From the NCBI GenBank assembly GCA_022424925.1, contig JAKMGM010000042.1:1-34500 (forward strand): a stretch of 34,500 nt of DNA. Direction: 5' to 3'. Shown here in pieces: positions 16,741 through 24,669 of this stretch. The notes beneath the pieces were generated by a model, which saw only the letters and a list, made by a program, of their open reading frames with translations, had not been told where the DNA came from and searched no databases. Source of the DNA: Candidatus Poseidoniaceae archaeon (GTDB lineage: Archaea; Thermoplasmatota; Poseidoniia; Poseidoniales; Poseidoniaceae). A program made the translations under genes and the position numbers. Position 1 is the first letter of the stretch, and each line of letters opens with the position of its first letter.

Positions 16741-18765
16741 TCAATCTTCTGTGTTCTTCACAAGTGAAGGCTGGGGTATTTTCTCTTCAATCTCTGTCAA
16801 GAGGTCAGTTACGAACGTGCCCAAAGGAATCCCACTGACTTGGTCGCCGTTGCGGGCGCGTAGACTCACACTGCGTGCTTCAATTTCCCCGTCACCAAGA
16901 ATCACCATGTACGCAGGTTGCATCTTGCGATGGGTGCGGATTTTCTTACCAATCGTATCGTCGCCGTTATCGATTTCGACCCGAATACCGTGGTCTCGAA
17001 GAACTTCAGCCACTTCGTCTGCGTATGCAGTGTGCTTCTCGGAAATGGTGATGATGTGGCACTGAGTTGGTGTCAGCCATGTCGGGAACTTTCCAGCGAA
17101 ATGTTCGATGAGAACCCCACAGAAACGTTCCATCGAACCAAATGGAGCACGGTGAATCATGACCGGGCGGTGCAATTCTCCATCACTTCCTTTGTACTCC
17201 AAGCCGAAACGCTCGGGCAGGTTGTAGTCCACTTGCACGGTACCTAATTGCCACTCTCTGCCGATTACATCCTTGACGACAAAGTCAATTTTCGGCCCGT
17301 AGAACGCAGCCTCGCCTTGTTCCTCAGACCATTCAACTCCGAGTGATTCTGCTGCTGCACGGCATGCTTCCTCGGCTTTGTCCCAGCGTGCCGGGTCACC
17401 GACGTACTTATCGGAATCCAAATCACGAAGACCGACCCGAACACGGTAGTCTTCCATACCCAGTTTTTCAAAAATAATCTGGACCAATTCAATGCATCCG
17501 AGTACTTCTTCGGCGATTTGGTTTTCGGTTACGAACAGATGTGCATCGTCCTGAGTAAACCCACGTACCCGTGTCATTCCGGAGATTTCTCCGGACTGTT
17601 CCCACCGATAGACGGTTCCAAATTCAGCCAAACGCAAGGGTAAGTCGCGATACGAGCGCATCTGTGAGGCGTAAATCTTGACATGGTGTGGGCAGTTCAT
17701 CGGCTTGAGCATGTACCCGTCAATATCACCGCTCTTCATGAGGTTCGATAATTCCCCGCAGGTGCACCCCTCATCGGCTAACTTCTTCATCAAATCACGT
17801 TCGACCAGTGGGGGATATTGCGAATCTTGGTAGTAAGGGAAATGTCCCGAAGTTCGGTACAGGTCAAGTTTGCCAACATGCGGGGTAAACACTTGAGCGT
17901 AGCCTTGGCGGCGCAGATGATGCGATATGAAATCCTGTAATTCTTGTCGTATGACGGCGCCTCTTGGAGTCCAAAGAATCAATCCCTGGCCCACCTCTTC
18001 ATCGATATGGAACAATTGCAAATCTTTGCCAAGTTTCCGATGGTCGCGTTTCTTGGCTTCTTCAAGTCGCGTCAACGTTGCTCGCAGCGCTTCTTTACTC
18101 GGTTCAACAATACCGTAGATTCGAACAAGTTGTTCTCGGTCTTGGTCACCTCTCCAGTACGCTGAAGAGATGCTTGTGAGTTTGACATGCATGAGGCGGG
18201 AAGTGTTCGGAACATGAGGACCAAGACACAAATCGTACCACTCGTCTTGCTTGTAAATGGTTGAACCGCCACCGTCTTCGATTTTGTCGTTGATGATTTC
18301 GAGTTTGTACGGGTTATGAGCGAAATGTTCTGCCAATTCCTCGTCGGAGAGTTCGACGCGTTCTACGGTGAAGTTCTTACGCGCAATTTCCTGCATCTTC
18401 TTTTGAATCGGTTTGAGGTCTGATTCGGCGATGGGTTCCATGGCAAAGTCATAGTAGAATCCACGATCAATAGCGGGACCAATGGTTGGTTTGGCATCAG
18501 GATAGAGAGCCATGACCGCTTGAGCAAGCAAGTGTGCAGCACTGTGACGAAGAATGTGAATGCCCTCATCCGATTCTGTGAGGATACCTTCGACGGAACA
18601 ATCTGCATCGAGGATGCGAGAGAGGTCCGAATCATCGCCGTTCACTCTCGCGGCCAAGCAGCCGTGCTTTCGACCCAGTGCATCGGTAATGACCTCAGCA
18701 CAGGTAATGCCTGCAGCGTATTCGTTGACCGTTCCATCGGGCAATGTGATGTTGATGAGCGACAT
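16741..18765 (-). CDS. thrS: threonyl-tRNA synthetase, bacterial type with TGS and editing domains
   Basis: The cytosolic enzyme charges tRNA-Thr. The 674-residue protein has the full bacterial/eukaryotic domain order: TGS (residues 1-62), second editing domain with HSAAH (H74, H78) and DLCLGPHVP, class II catalytic core with the zinc/substrate residues in KPMNCPHH, QDDAHLF and MIHRAPFGSMERF, motif 2 around RWEQSGEISGMTRVRGF, and a C-terminal anticodon-binding domain with NGDDTIGKKIR. Many euryarchaea instead have a ThrRS with an unrelated D-aminoacyl-deacylase-like editing domain, so this copy looks acquired from bacteria. GAGGAG sits before ATG 18765, and a 7-bp hairpin lies directly upstream of it (18779-18795). 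Confidence 0.96.
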   Translation of the reverse strand: MSLINITLPDGTVNEYAAGITCAEVITDALGRKHGCLAARVNGDDSDLSRILDADCSVEGILTESDEGIHILRHSAAHLLAQAVMALYPDAKPTIGPAIDRGFYYDFAMEPIAESDLKPIQKKMQEIARKNFTVERVELSDEELAEHFAHNPYKLEIINDKIEDGGGSTIYKQDEWYDLCLGPHVPNTSRLMHVKLTSISSAYWRGDQDREQLVRIYGIVEPSKEALRATLTRLEEAKKRDHRKLGKDLQLFHIDEEVGQGLILWTPRGAVIRQELQDFISHHLRRQGYAQVFTPHVGKLDLYRTSGHFPYYQDSQYPPLVERDLMKKLADEGCTCGELSNLMKSGDIDGYMLKPMNCPHHVKIYASQMRSYRDLPLRLAEFGTVYRWEQSGEISGMTRVRGFTQDDAHLFVTENQIAEEVLGCIELVQIIFEKLGMEDYRVRVGLRDLDSDKYVGDPARWDKAEEACRAAAESLGVEWSEEQGEAAFYGPKIDFVVKDVIGREWQLGTVQVDYNLPERFGLEYKGSDGELHRPVMIHRAPFGSMERFCGVLIEHFAGKFPTWLTPTQCHIITISEKHTAYADEVAEVLRDHGIRVEIDNGDDTIGKKIRTHRKMQPAYMVILGDGEIEARSVSLRARNGDQVSGIPLGTFVTDLLTEIEEKIPQPSLVKNTED

Positions 18766-18778
18766 GCCGTGTTCTCCT

Positions 18779-18795
18779 CAACCCCTATGGGGTTG
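18779..18795 (-). promoter_or_regulatory. hairpin in the thrS leader
   Basis: CAACCCC and GGGGTTG are perfect complements around a 3-base TAT loop. On the minus strand the hairpin ends just before the GAGGAG ribosome site of thrS, within the 89-nt gap after the preceding gene. It could end the upstream transcript, act as a leader element controlling thrS, or be a protein-binding palindrome; no U-tract follows. Confidence 0.4.
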
Positions 18796-18854
18796 TCAGC
18801 CCTTCATCAAACCATCACTCAAAACTTCGTACGCTGCGTCGTTTCTTACGCCGT

Positions 18855-19406
18855 CTACCACGGGAATTTCAAGTTCCAATAGATTCCATCGAAAATGATG
18901 CATTGAATACCGAGGAAGATTGATCCGAGCAACATCTTTCCACCACCTGGCACCTCATCAGCGTACGCCGAATAGGCCAATAATCCCATCATGATGTTTC
19001 CTATGCACGCCAGAACCAAAACACCGACAACGAGAATTGGCGTCCAACTGTAGTCGTTGTCGAGGTGGAAAATTGTGGCTTCGAGCCACAACGCCGATGG
19101 GATGACCAGTAACGCAAAAGCAAGCAGTAAACGTGCTCCACCGCCGCCGTCAGATTCACCCCAAGGCCAACGCAATGCTTCCATCACGGATGCATCGTTC
19201 TGATACAGAATAGTCCACCAGTACATCAAGAAACCGAAGGCTGCTAAAAACATGAATGGAACGATGAACTTGGCTTGTGACCACGGGATTCCACCCCAAA
19301 GTGCAGCCTTGTCGGAGGCATGAGAGAGACCGTAGACGTACGAGACCAAAACCAGCGTTCCGAAAATGAGAATGAAGATGCGAACAAAATTACGTGTCAC
19401 TTCCAT
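18855..19406 (-). CDS. polytopic membrane protein, 183 aa
   Basis: I place the start at ATG 19406 (MEVTRNFVRIF), which puts a short basic N-terminus before the first helix. A GTG at 19457 overlapping the previous gene's stop would add 17 residues and is possible. About five hydrophobic helices are visible (roughly residues 10-27, 46-66, 89-106, 121-143 and 158-176), with a glycine-rich loop at about 83-88 (SDGGGGARL). No family is recognised. It is the third of three closely spaced minus-strand genes after a Frag1/DRAM-like protein and an acidic Pro/Ser-rich protein; the three may act together at the membrane. Confidence 0.65.
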   Translation of the reverse strand: MEVTRNFVRIFILIFGTLVLVSYVYGLSHASDKAALWGGIPWSQAKFIVPFMFLAAFGFLMYWWTILYQNDASVMEALRWPWGESDGGGGARLLLAFALLVIPSALWLEATIFHLDNDYSWTPILVVGVLVLACIGNIMMGLLAYSAYADEVPGGGKMLLGSIFLGIQCIIFDGIYWNLKFPW

Positions 19407-19450
19407 GACATACGCTGAAGGATTCAGTTGATAAGTGCCTGTTTGAAATC

Positions 19451-19798
19451 TTACCACTGGACGTCGAAATCATCACCCAAGGTGCTGGACGGTTTTTCCA
19501 ATATCTCGACTGCGACTTTCGGTTGTACCGATGCTTCACTTGGTTGTAGTGTAGTGCTTGAAGAAGTTTGAGCAACGGTGAAGCTGGTTCGGCGCTCAAC
19601 CGCTTGAGTTGGTTTGCTGTAATCAGGCGCAACGACCGGTTCTTCAGGTTTGGTCTGTACAGGTTGCTCTTGAGGAACTTCATCAACAACCGATTCATCT
19701 TCTGCCTTCATGGATGCAAACCCTTTGGCAAGTGCATCTTCCAAAGTTGGGAGTTCCCGTCCGCTTCTGTTCATGAGCATCGATACATCGTCGAGCAC
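19451..19798 (-). CDS. small acidic, low-complexity hypothetical protein, 115 aa
   Basis: The start is a GTG at 19798, supported by AAAGGA 5-6 nt upstream. The first 30 residues (with ELPTLEDALAKGFASMK) could form an amphipathic helix. The rest is a disordered stretch rich in Pro, Glu, Ser, Thr and Val, ending in FDVQW. There are no transmembrane helices and no known domain. The close spacing (21 nt after the Frag1-like gene, about 0-45 nt before the next membrane gene) and consistent codon use suggest a real gene. A linker or adaptor between membrane proteins is one possibility. Confidence 0.55.
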   Translation of the reverse strand: MLDDVSMLMNRSGRELPTLEDALAKGFASMKAEDESVVDEVPQEQPVQTKPEEPVVAPDYSKPTQAVERRTSFTVAQTSSSTTLQPSEASVQPKVAVEILEKPSSTLGDDFDVQW

Positions 19799-19819
19799 AT
19801 CAATCCTTTCGTGAGATGC

Positions 19820-20581
19820 TTATTCAGATTCTTCATCTCGTGAGATGTCCTCATCTTCCACTTCCGGCAAGAATGACAGAATCGTACCGAGCATTCCAAA
19901 CACCAAAACGTATTCCCACGCCGCCGAAACGTTAAGCATCGGGTACGGTGAACTCGTGCAGAAAGCCATCATGTCCGCCGTAAGGGCATTGTATGCGTCC
20001 CAGTCAAAATCAGGCCCCCATACTTCCGCTTGCGTAGCAATCAACTGAAACAGACCGACGAAGGCGGAGAGAGCTGCAAAAACACGCAAACCAATGACTC
20101 TTCTGAAATTGGGATGCGTCCACCATATTCGCACGGTAACAGCGGTGATAAGCAAACACCAGTAGACGCCAAAAATGAAGATGTCAAACGCGTAATGACC
20201 GTGCATTGGACCGTCGGTATCCCATGGAACGCTTCCGATTCGAATACATGAAAACGCCCCGATGAGACCCGGAAAAACAGCCAAATGGTTCACACCATGC
20301 CAAAAGGTGTGATGGCCACCTAATGTGATTCGTTTCATGTTCATCGAGTGGATTTCCATGATGACCCAGAACACGAGGTAGCCGGTTACCAAAGTTCCAA
20401 GGGTGAAAATCGTATCCCCAGGCTCATACAAATCAAAATCAGAGATGAAAGGCATGTAGGCCTTGCAACCGTTCATGACCCAGGTGATGTACCCTGCTGC
20501 GAGCCACAGCGTTGTTATCACGACCGTTGAAACGATAACCAATCGGCGGCGCTGCGATGCTCGCATGGTACTTCGAAGCAT
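19820..20581 (-). CDS. Frag1/DRAM/Sfk1-like membrane protein, 253 aa
   Basis: The frame is open to 20713, but that would run over the start of the divergent kinase gene; ATG 20581 gives the expected MLRSTMRASQRRR basic start before helix 1. Six hydrophobic helices are visible. After the first comes PFISDFDLYEPGDTIFTLG, the kind of extracytoplasmic signature found in the Frag1/DRAM/Sfk1 family (ISD...P...IF..G). A histidine-rich GGHHTFWHGVNH loop follows the second helix, and the C-terminus is acidic. Eukaryotic family members act in lipid/GPI-anchor remodelling or autophagy; prokaryotic roles are unknown. The family assignment rests on motif and topology and is moderate. Confidence 0.65.
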   Translation of the reverse strand: MLRSTMRASQRRRLVIVSTVVITTLWLAAGYITWVMNGCKAYMPFISDFDLYEPGDTIFTLGTLVTGYLVFWVIMEIHSMNMKRITLGGHHTFWHGVNHLAVFPGLIGAFSCIRIGSVPWDTDGPMHGHYAFDIFIFGVYWCLLITAVTVRIWWTHPNFRRVIGLRVFAALSAFVGLFQLIATQAEVWGPDFDWDAYNALTADMMAFCTSSPYPMLNVSAAWEYVLVFGMLGTILSFLPEVEDEDISRDEESE

Positions 20582-20654
20582 ATCGCTTTCTTGATGCCAC
20601 CGATGCTCACCGTTCAATGCAGGTCTTCTTGAAGGTGAATCCTTTGGGTGCAAC

Positions 20655-21851
20655 ATGCGCATCGGAATCGTCGTCAATCCCGACGCAGGTCTTGGCGGCC
20701 GACTCGGCTTCAAAGGCAGCGACGGTCGGGCTGCAGAAGCGCGTGCTGCAGGTGCTGAAGACAGAGCCGGGCCACGAATGAGGCTCGCACTTGACGTCCT
20801 CCAATCCCTTCTTTCCAGTTCGCTTAACCGGACTCAAGTCGAGTTGGAATGCATCGGTTGGGACGGTCGAATGGGAAGCACTTGGGTCCCCGAACACTCC
20901 GAAGAAATGGCCTTTACATCCATCGGTACGACGCCTTCACAAACTTCGGTTGAAGAAACAAGTCAACTGGTTCGCAGCCTTGTAGACGCAGGTGCTGAAG
21001 CAATTCTGTATGCTGGAGGTGATGGCACGACGCGTGACATCGCCAATACACTCCAAGACATCGGCAAGGATGCACAAGAAATCCCACTCATCGGTGTTCC
21101 TGGCGGCGTAAAAATGCATTCTGGATGTTTTGCAACAACGCCAAAAGCCGCAGCAGAAGTTACACTGGCGTTCCTTCTTGGTGATTTGCGATGTGCCATC
21201 ACAGAAGTAATGGATTTAGACGAAGAAATCTATCAAGAAGGCGTATGGAAAGTTCGAATGTATGGTGAGGCATGGACACCATCGAGTCCACGCTTTATGC
21301 AGGGCGCAAAAGAACAAGTCGAACGGACAAGTGAGGCTGATACCATCGAAGGACTAGCCCAGCATGTCGATTCGTTGCTCTCAAGCCAAGATGACCTCAT
21401 GGTGATCTGGGGCAGTGGAGGGACCCTCCGCCGGATGGGCGATTTCTGTGGTGAAGAGCTGACCTTGCTCGGCATCGACATTCTTGGACCAGTGGAAGAA
21501 GGGGGGCGCACGTCATACACCGATTTGAACGAACAAAGACTTCTCGAAATCATCACACAGCACGTCGATGCTGACGGACAGCCACGCCCTCGCGTGTTGT
21601 TGCTGTCACCAATGGGCGGTCAGGGATTCTTGATTGGACGTGGAAACCTCCAACTATCGCCCGATGTGTTGCGAGCGATTGGCATCGACCACATCCTCGG
21701 TGTTGCAACGCCTGCCAAATTGATTGGCCTGAACGCCGTACGCATCGATACAGGCGATGTTGAATTGGACAATATTTTCCAAGCAAAGCGGTTTATTAAA
21801 ATCGTACAGGGATTCAGAACCACTCGGCTCATTCGAATCGAAGAAGCATGA
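20655..21851 (+). CDS. ATP-NAD kinase-like protein (COG3199 type), 398 aa
   Basis: The N-terminus MRIGIVVNPDAGLGGRLGFKG (nucleotide-fold strand plus GxGG loop), the phosphate-binding GGDGTTRD motif (121-128) and the GVPGGVKMHSGCFATTP segment (about 147-163) are diagnostic of the NAD-kinase/diacylglycerol-kinase superfamily, in the branch with a long C-terminal domain (GSGGTLRRMG, LLSPMGGQGFLIGRGNLQLSP). The usual product is an NAD or small-molecule kinase; substrate specificity in this branch is not settled. The ATG at 20655 gives a full-length N-terminus. It is divergent from the Frag1-like gene (73 nt) and converges on pyrG with one base between stops. Confidence 0.85.
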   Translation: MRIGIVVNPDAGLGGRLGFKGSDGRAAEARAAGAEDRAGPRMRLALDVLQSLLSSSLNRTQVELECIGWDGRMGSTWVPEHSEEMAFTSIGTTPSQTSVEETSQLVRSLVDAGAEAILYAGGDGTTRDIANTLQDIGKDAQEIPLIGVPGGVKMHSGCFATTPKAAAEVTLAFLLGDLRCAITEVMDLDEEIYQEGVWKVRMYGEAWTPSSPRFMQGAKEQVERTSEADTIEGLAQHVDSLLSSQDDLMVIWGSGGTLRRMGDFCGEELTLLGIDILGPVEEGGRTSYTDLNEQRLLEIITQHVDADGQPRPRVLLLSPMGGQGFLIGRGNLQLSPDVLRAIGIDHILGVATPAKLIGLNAVRIDTGDVELDNIFQAKRFIKIVQGFRTTRLIRIEEA

Positions 21852-21852
21852 T

Positions 21853-23484
21853 TCACAGTTGCCCTGTTGAAGCCATGAGCAAACCAAGGAACGGTGGACT
21901 TGGACGTCCGGGTCGACTCTTGAATTCGGGGTGGTATTGAACGCCGACATAGTAAGGGTGACCCTCAAGTTCAAAAATCTCGCATCGCTGACCAGTTTCG
22001 TCCTTGCCCACAAAGACGAGTCCAGCCGATTCAAAAGCCTCAATCATGTCAGGGTTGACTTCGTAACGGTGTCGGTGTCGCTCATCGACTGAATCACCAT
22101 CACCATACAATCGGCGAATCGTGCACTCTTCGACCTGCCAAAGCGTTGGACGGCTACCGAGGCGCATTGTACCGCCAAGATGTGTCGTAGAGATTTCAGG
22201 CATGAATACAACGGCCGGGTTTTTGCAATTCTCGTCAAATTCAGTTGAATTCGAACCTTCGAAGCCGAGAACATTTCGACAAAATTCGATCGCAGCGACC
22301 TGCAGGCCTAGACAAATGCCAAGGTAAGGTGTTGAGGAAGTTCGAGCGTATTCTGCTGCGAGAATCTTACCTTCGACGCCTCGGTCACCGAAACCACCTG
22401 GCACCAACACGCCGGACGATTGCTTGAGCAAAGCCCATGCATGTTCGCGCTCAGATGCATCGCTCCAGTCCGATTCCAAGTGACTGGCTTCAATCCAATT
22501 GATGACAAGTTTGTGGTCGACAGCCATTGCAGCGTGCTGCAAACTCTTGATGACCGAAAGGTAGGCATCTGACAAATCGGTGTACTTGCCGACCATGGCG
22601 ATTTCGACCTTCTCAGTAAGCGTATCAAGGTGATAAGCCATCGTTTTCCAATCGTGAAGCAGACCAGTCGACTCACAGTCAACATTCATGATTTCGCACA
22701 GTCCTTGCTCTTGTAACATCAACGGAACATGGTAGATGTTGGGGACGTCATGCGTCGACATCACTGCTTGTGGAGAAACATGGCAGAAAGCTGCCAGTTT
22801 CTCTCGCGTTTCCTTCGTAAGCGGCGCAGATGAGCGACATACAAGGATATCCGGCGTGATGCCCAGACCTCGAAGTTCCTTCACCGTGTGTTGGGTTGGT
22901 TTGGTTTTTTGCTCACCAACTGGACCCATGACTGGAACCAAAGAAACGTGCACAAAGGTTACGTTTTCCCGCCCGACTCGGAATTGAAACTGACGCAAGG
23001 CCTCAATGTACGGCGCCGATTCAATGTCACCAACCGTTCCACCCAATTCAATGATGCACGCATCTGGAGGCAAGTCGCCACCATCAGCAGGAATGTGCGC
23101 AACTTCTTCGAGCCAGTCTTGAACTGCATCGGTAACGTGCGGAATAACTTGTACGGTTTTTCCAAGGTAGTCGCCACGACGTTCTGCTTCAATCACTTTC
23201 GCGTATATTTTTCCCGTAGTGAGGTTGTTATCGCGTCCGAGGTTGATATCGAGAAAACGCTCATAATTGCCAAGGTCAAGGTCGACTTCGCCACCGTCAT
23301 CCAAAACAAAAACTTCACCGTGTTCGAACGGTGACATTGTGCCCGCATCGCTGTTGAGATACGGATCGATTTTCAAAGATGTGACTCGCAGTCCCGCACT
23401 TTTCAGCAATACGCCGATGCTGCTTGCAGTCACTCCCTTCCCTAATCCGGAAAGAACTCCCCCGCTAACAACAACGTACTTCAT
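21853..23484 (-). CDS. pyrG: CTP synthase
   Basis: The enzyme aminates UTP to CTP using glutamine and ATP. The 543-residue length is normal. The N-terminal synthetase domain starts MKYVVVSGGVLSGLGKGVTA, with the KIDPYLNSDAGTMSPFEHGE and ELGGTVGDIES motifs. The C-terminal class I glutamine amidotransferase domain has the nucleophile in LGICLGLQ (C391) and the HPEF pair (H518, E520). The frame is open to 23529, but ATG 23484 gives the canonical N-terminus. It works downstream of the pyrBI products, and CTP is the classical effector of PyrI. It is divergent from the threonine dehydrogenase gene across about 129 nt. Confidence 0.97.
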   Translation of the reverse strand: MKYVVVSGGVLSGLGKGVTASSIGVLLKSAGLRVTSLKIDPYLNSDAGTMSPFEHGEVFVLDDGGEVDLDLGNYERFLDINLGRDNNLTTGKIYAKVIEAERRGDYLGKTVQVIPHVTDAVQDWLEEVAHIPADGGDLPPDACIIELGGTVGDIESAPYIEALRQFQFRVGRENVTFVHVSLVPVMGPVGEQKTKPTQHTVKELRGLGITPDILVCRSSAPLTKETREKLAAFCHVSPQAVMSTHDVPNIYHVPLMLQEQGLCEIMNVDCESTGLLHDWKTMAYHLDTLTEKVEIAMVGKYTDLSDAYLSVIKSLQHAAMAVDHKLVINWIEASHLESDWSDASEREHAWALLKQSSGVLVPGGFGDRGVEGKILAAEYARTSSTPYLGICLGLQVAAIEFCRNVLGFEGSNSTEFDENCKNPAVVFMPEISTTHLGGTMRLGSRPTLWQVEECTIRRLYGDGDSVDERHRHRYEVNPDMIEAFESAGLVFVGKDETGQRCEIFELEGHPYYVGVQYHPEFKSRPGRPSPPFLGLLMASTGQL

Positions 23485-23613
23485 GCACATCAACGGGCTT
23501 TGAGGCCGTCGCGCCTCCCCTATCAACATACCTCTTCAAACAGAAAAAATGCCCATGACGAAATGAGCGAAGAATCAAAGGGTGGGAGCACTGAAACAAA
23601 ACCGAGGGGAAGC

Positions 23614-24669
23614 ATGACTGAAGTTCCAGACACCATGCTTGCTTGGACGAAAACCGCTGACAAGACCGGTGGTTTCTCTCGGATTGAACACGATGTCCCC
23701 AAACCTGCTGAAGGCGAGGTGCTCGTCAAAACTCATTCAACTTCTGTATGCGGTACCGACATTCACATTTGGAAATGGGATCAGTGGAGTCGAGAAAACG
23801 TCCCACTCGGAACGATAACTGGGCACGAGACCTGTGGCCAGGTCGTAGCGCTTGGACCAGGTGTTGAATCTCATGCACTCGGTGACATGATTGCCGTGGA
23901 ATGCCACATTGCATGCTGGGCATGCCCCCGCTGCGACGAAGGAAACGCTCACATTTGTGAAAACGGTTCAATTTTTGGTGTTCATTCCAATGGCGCTTTT
24001 GGTCCGTACTTTACAGTGCCAGCAGTCAACGCCCGCCCTGTCCCACCCGGACTTGACTCCGGTCATGCCTCGATTCAAGACCCGCTTGGAAACGCCATTC
24101 ACACGTTGACTGGAGGCCCTGTCGAAGGTGCAACTGTTGCCATTCACGGCCTTGGCCCGATTGGTTTGTTTGCGGTCAATGCGGCCAAGGCCATGGGTGC
24201 TGCATACATCATCGCAGTAGACTGGGACAATACCTATCGTATGGAATTAGCCAAATCCTTAGGTGCTGACCTTGTCTTAGGCAAAGAGAATGATGTCGTG
24301 GCCGAAATTCGAGCGGCTACTGAAGGTCGAGGTGTTGACAACTCCTGCGAATTTTCAGGCTCACCTCAGGCGCTGTCAAACACAATTCACAGCACTCGAA
24401 TGGGTGGCTATGTGAACATTCTTTCCGTCTATGGTAACCCCACGCCCCAAGTTCCAATGAATGAAATCGTCTTTCGATACCTCCACATCAAAGGCATCAA
24501 CGGTAGAAAAATGTGGTCGACATGGGACACCATGCACGACTTACTTGAACAAGGTTTGATTGATGTCAACGCAGTTTTGACGCACCGAATGCCAATTGAT
24601 TCCTTTGAGCAGGCCGTAGAATTGGCAATCGCTGGTGAATGCGGTAAAGTCGTACTGGACTTTGATTAA
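23614..24669 (+). CDS. tdh: L-threonine 3-dehydrogenase (zinc MDR family), 351 aa
   Basis: The enzyme oxidises threonine to 2-amino-3-ketobutyrate with NAD. Catalytic zinc ligands C46 (SVCGTDIHIW) and H71/E72 (GHE) and the structural zinc cysteines C101, C104, C107 and C115 are present. The cofactor fold has GLGPIGLFAVNAAKAMGA. The C-terminal GINGRKMWSTWDTM segment resembles the substrate-loop signature of bacterial and archaeal Tdh. I chose ATG 23614 because GAGGGGA is placed just upstream; earlier in-frame ATG codons (23563) would add a low-complexity extension. The substrate call rests on overall resemblance; another MDR polyol dehydrogenase is the main alternative. The ketobutyrate CoA ligase partner is not in the window. 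Confidence 0.85.
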   Translation: MTEVPDTMLAWTKTADKTGGFSRIEHDVPKPAEGEVLVKTHSTSVCGTDIHIWKWDQWSRENVPLGTITGHETCGQVVALGPGVESHALGDMIAVECHIACWACPRCDEGNAHICENGSIFGVHSNGAFGPYFTVPAVNARPVPPGLDSGHASIQDPLGNAIHTLTGGPVEGATVAIHGLGPIGLFAVNAAKAMGAAYIIAVDWDNTYRMELAKSLGADLVLGKENDVVAEIRAATEGRGVDNSCEFSGSPQALSNTIHSTRMGGYVNILSVYGNPTPQVPMNEIVFRYLHIKGINGRKMWSTWDTMHDLLEQGLIDVNAVLTHRMPIDSFEQAVELAIAGECGKVVLDFD

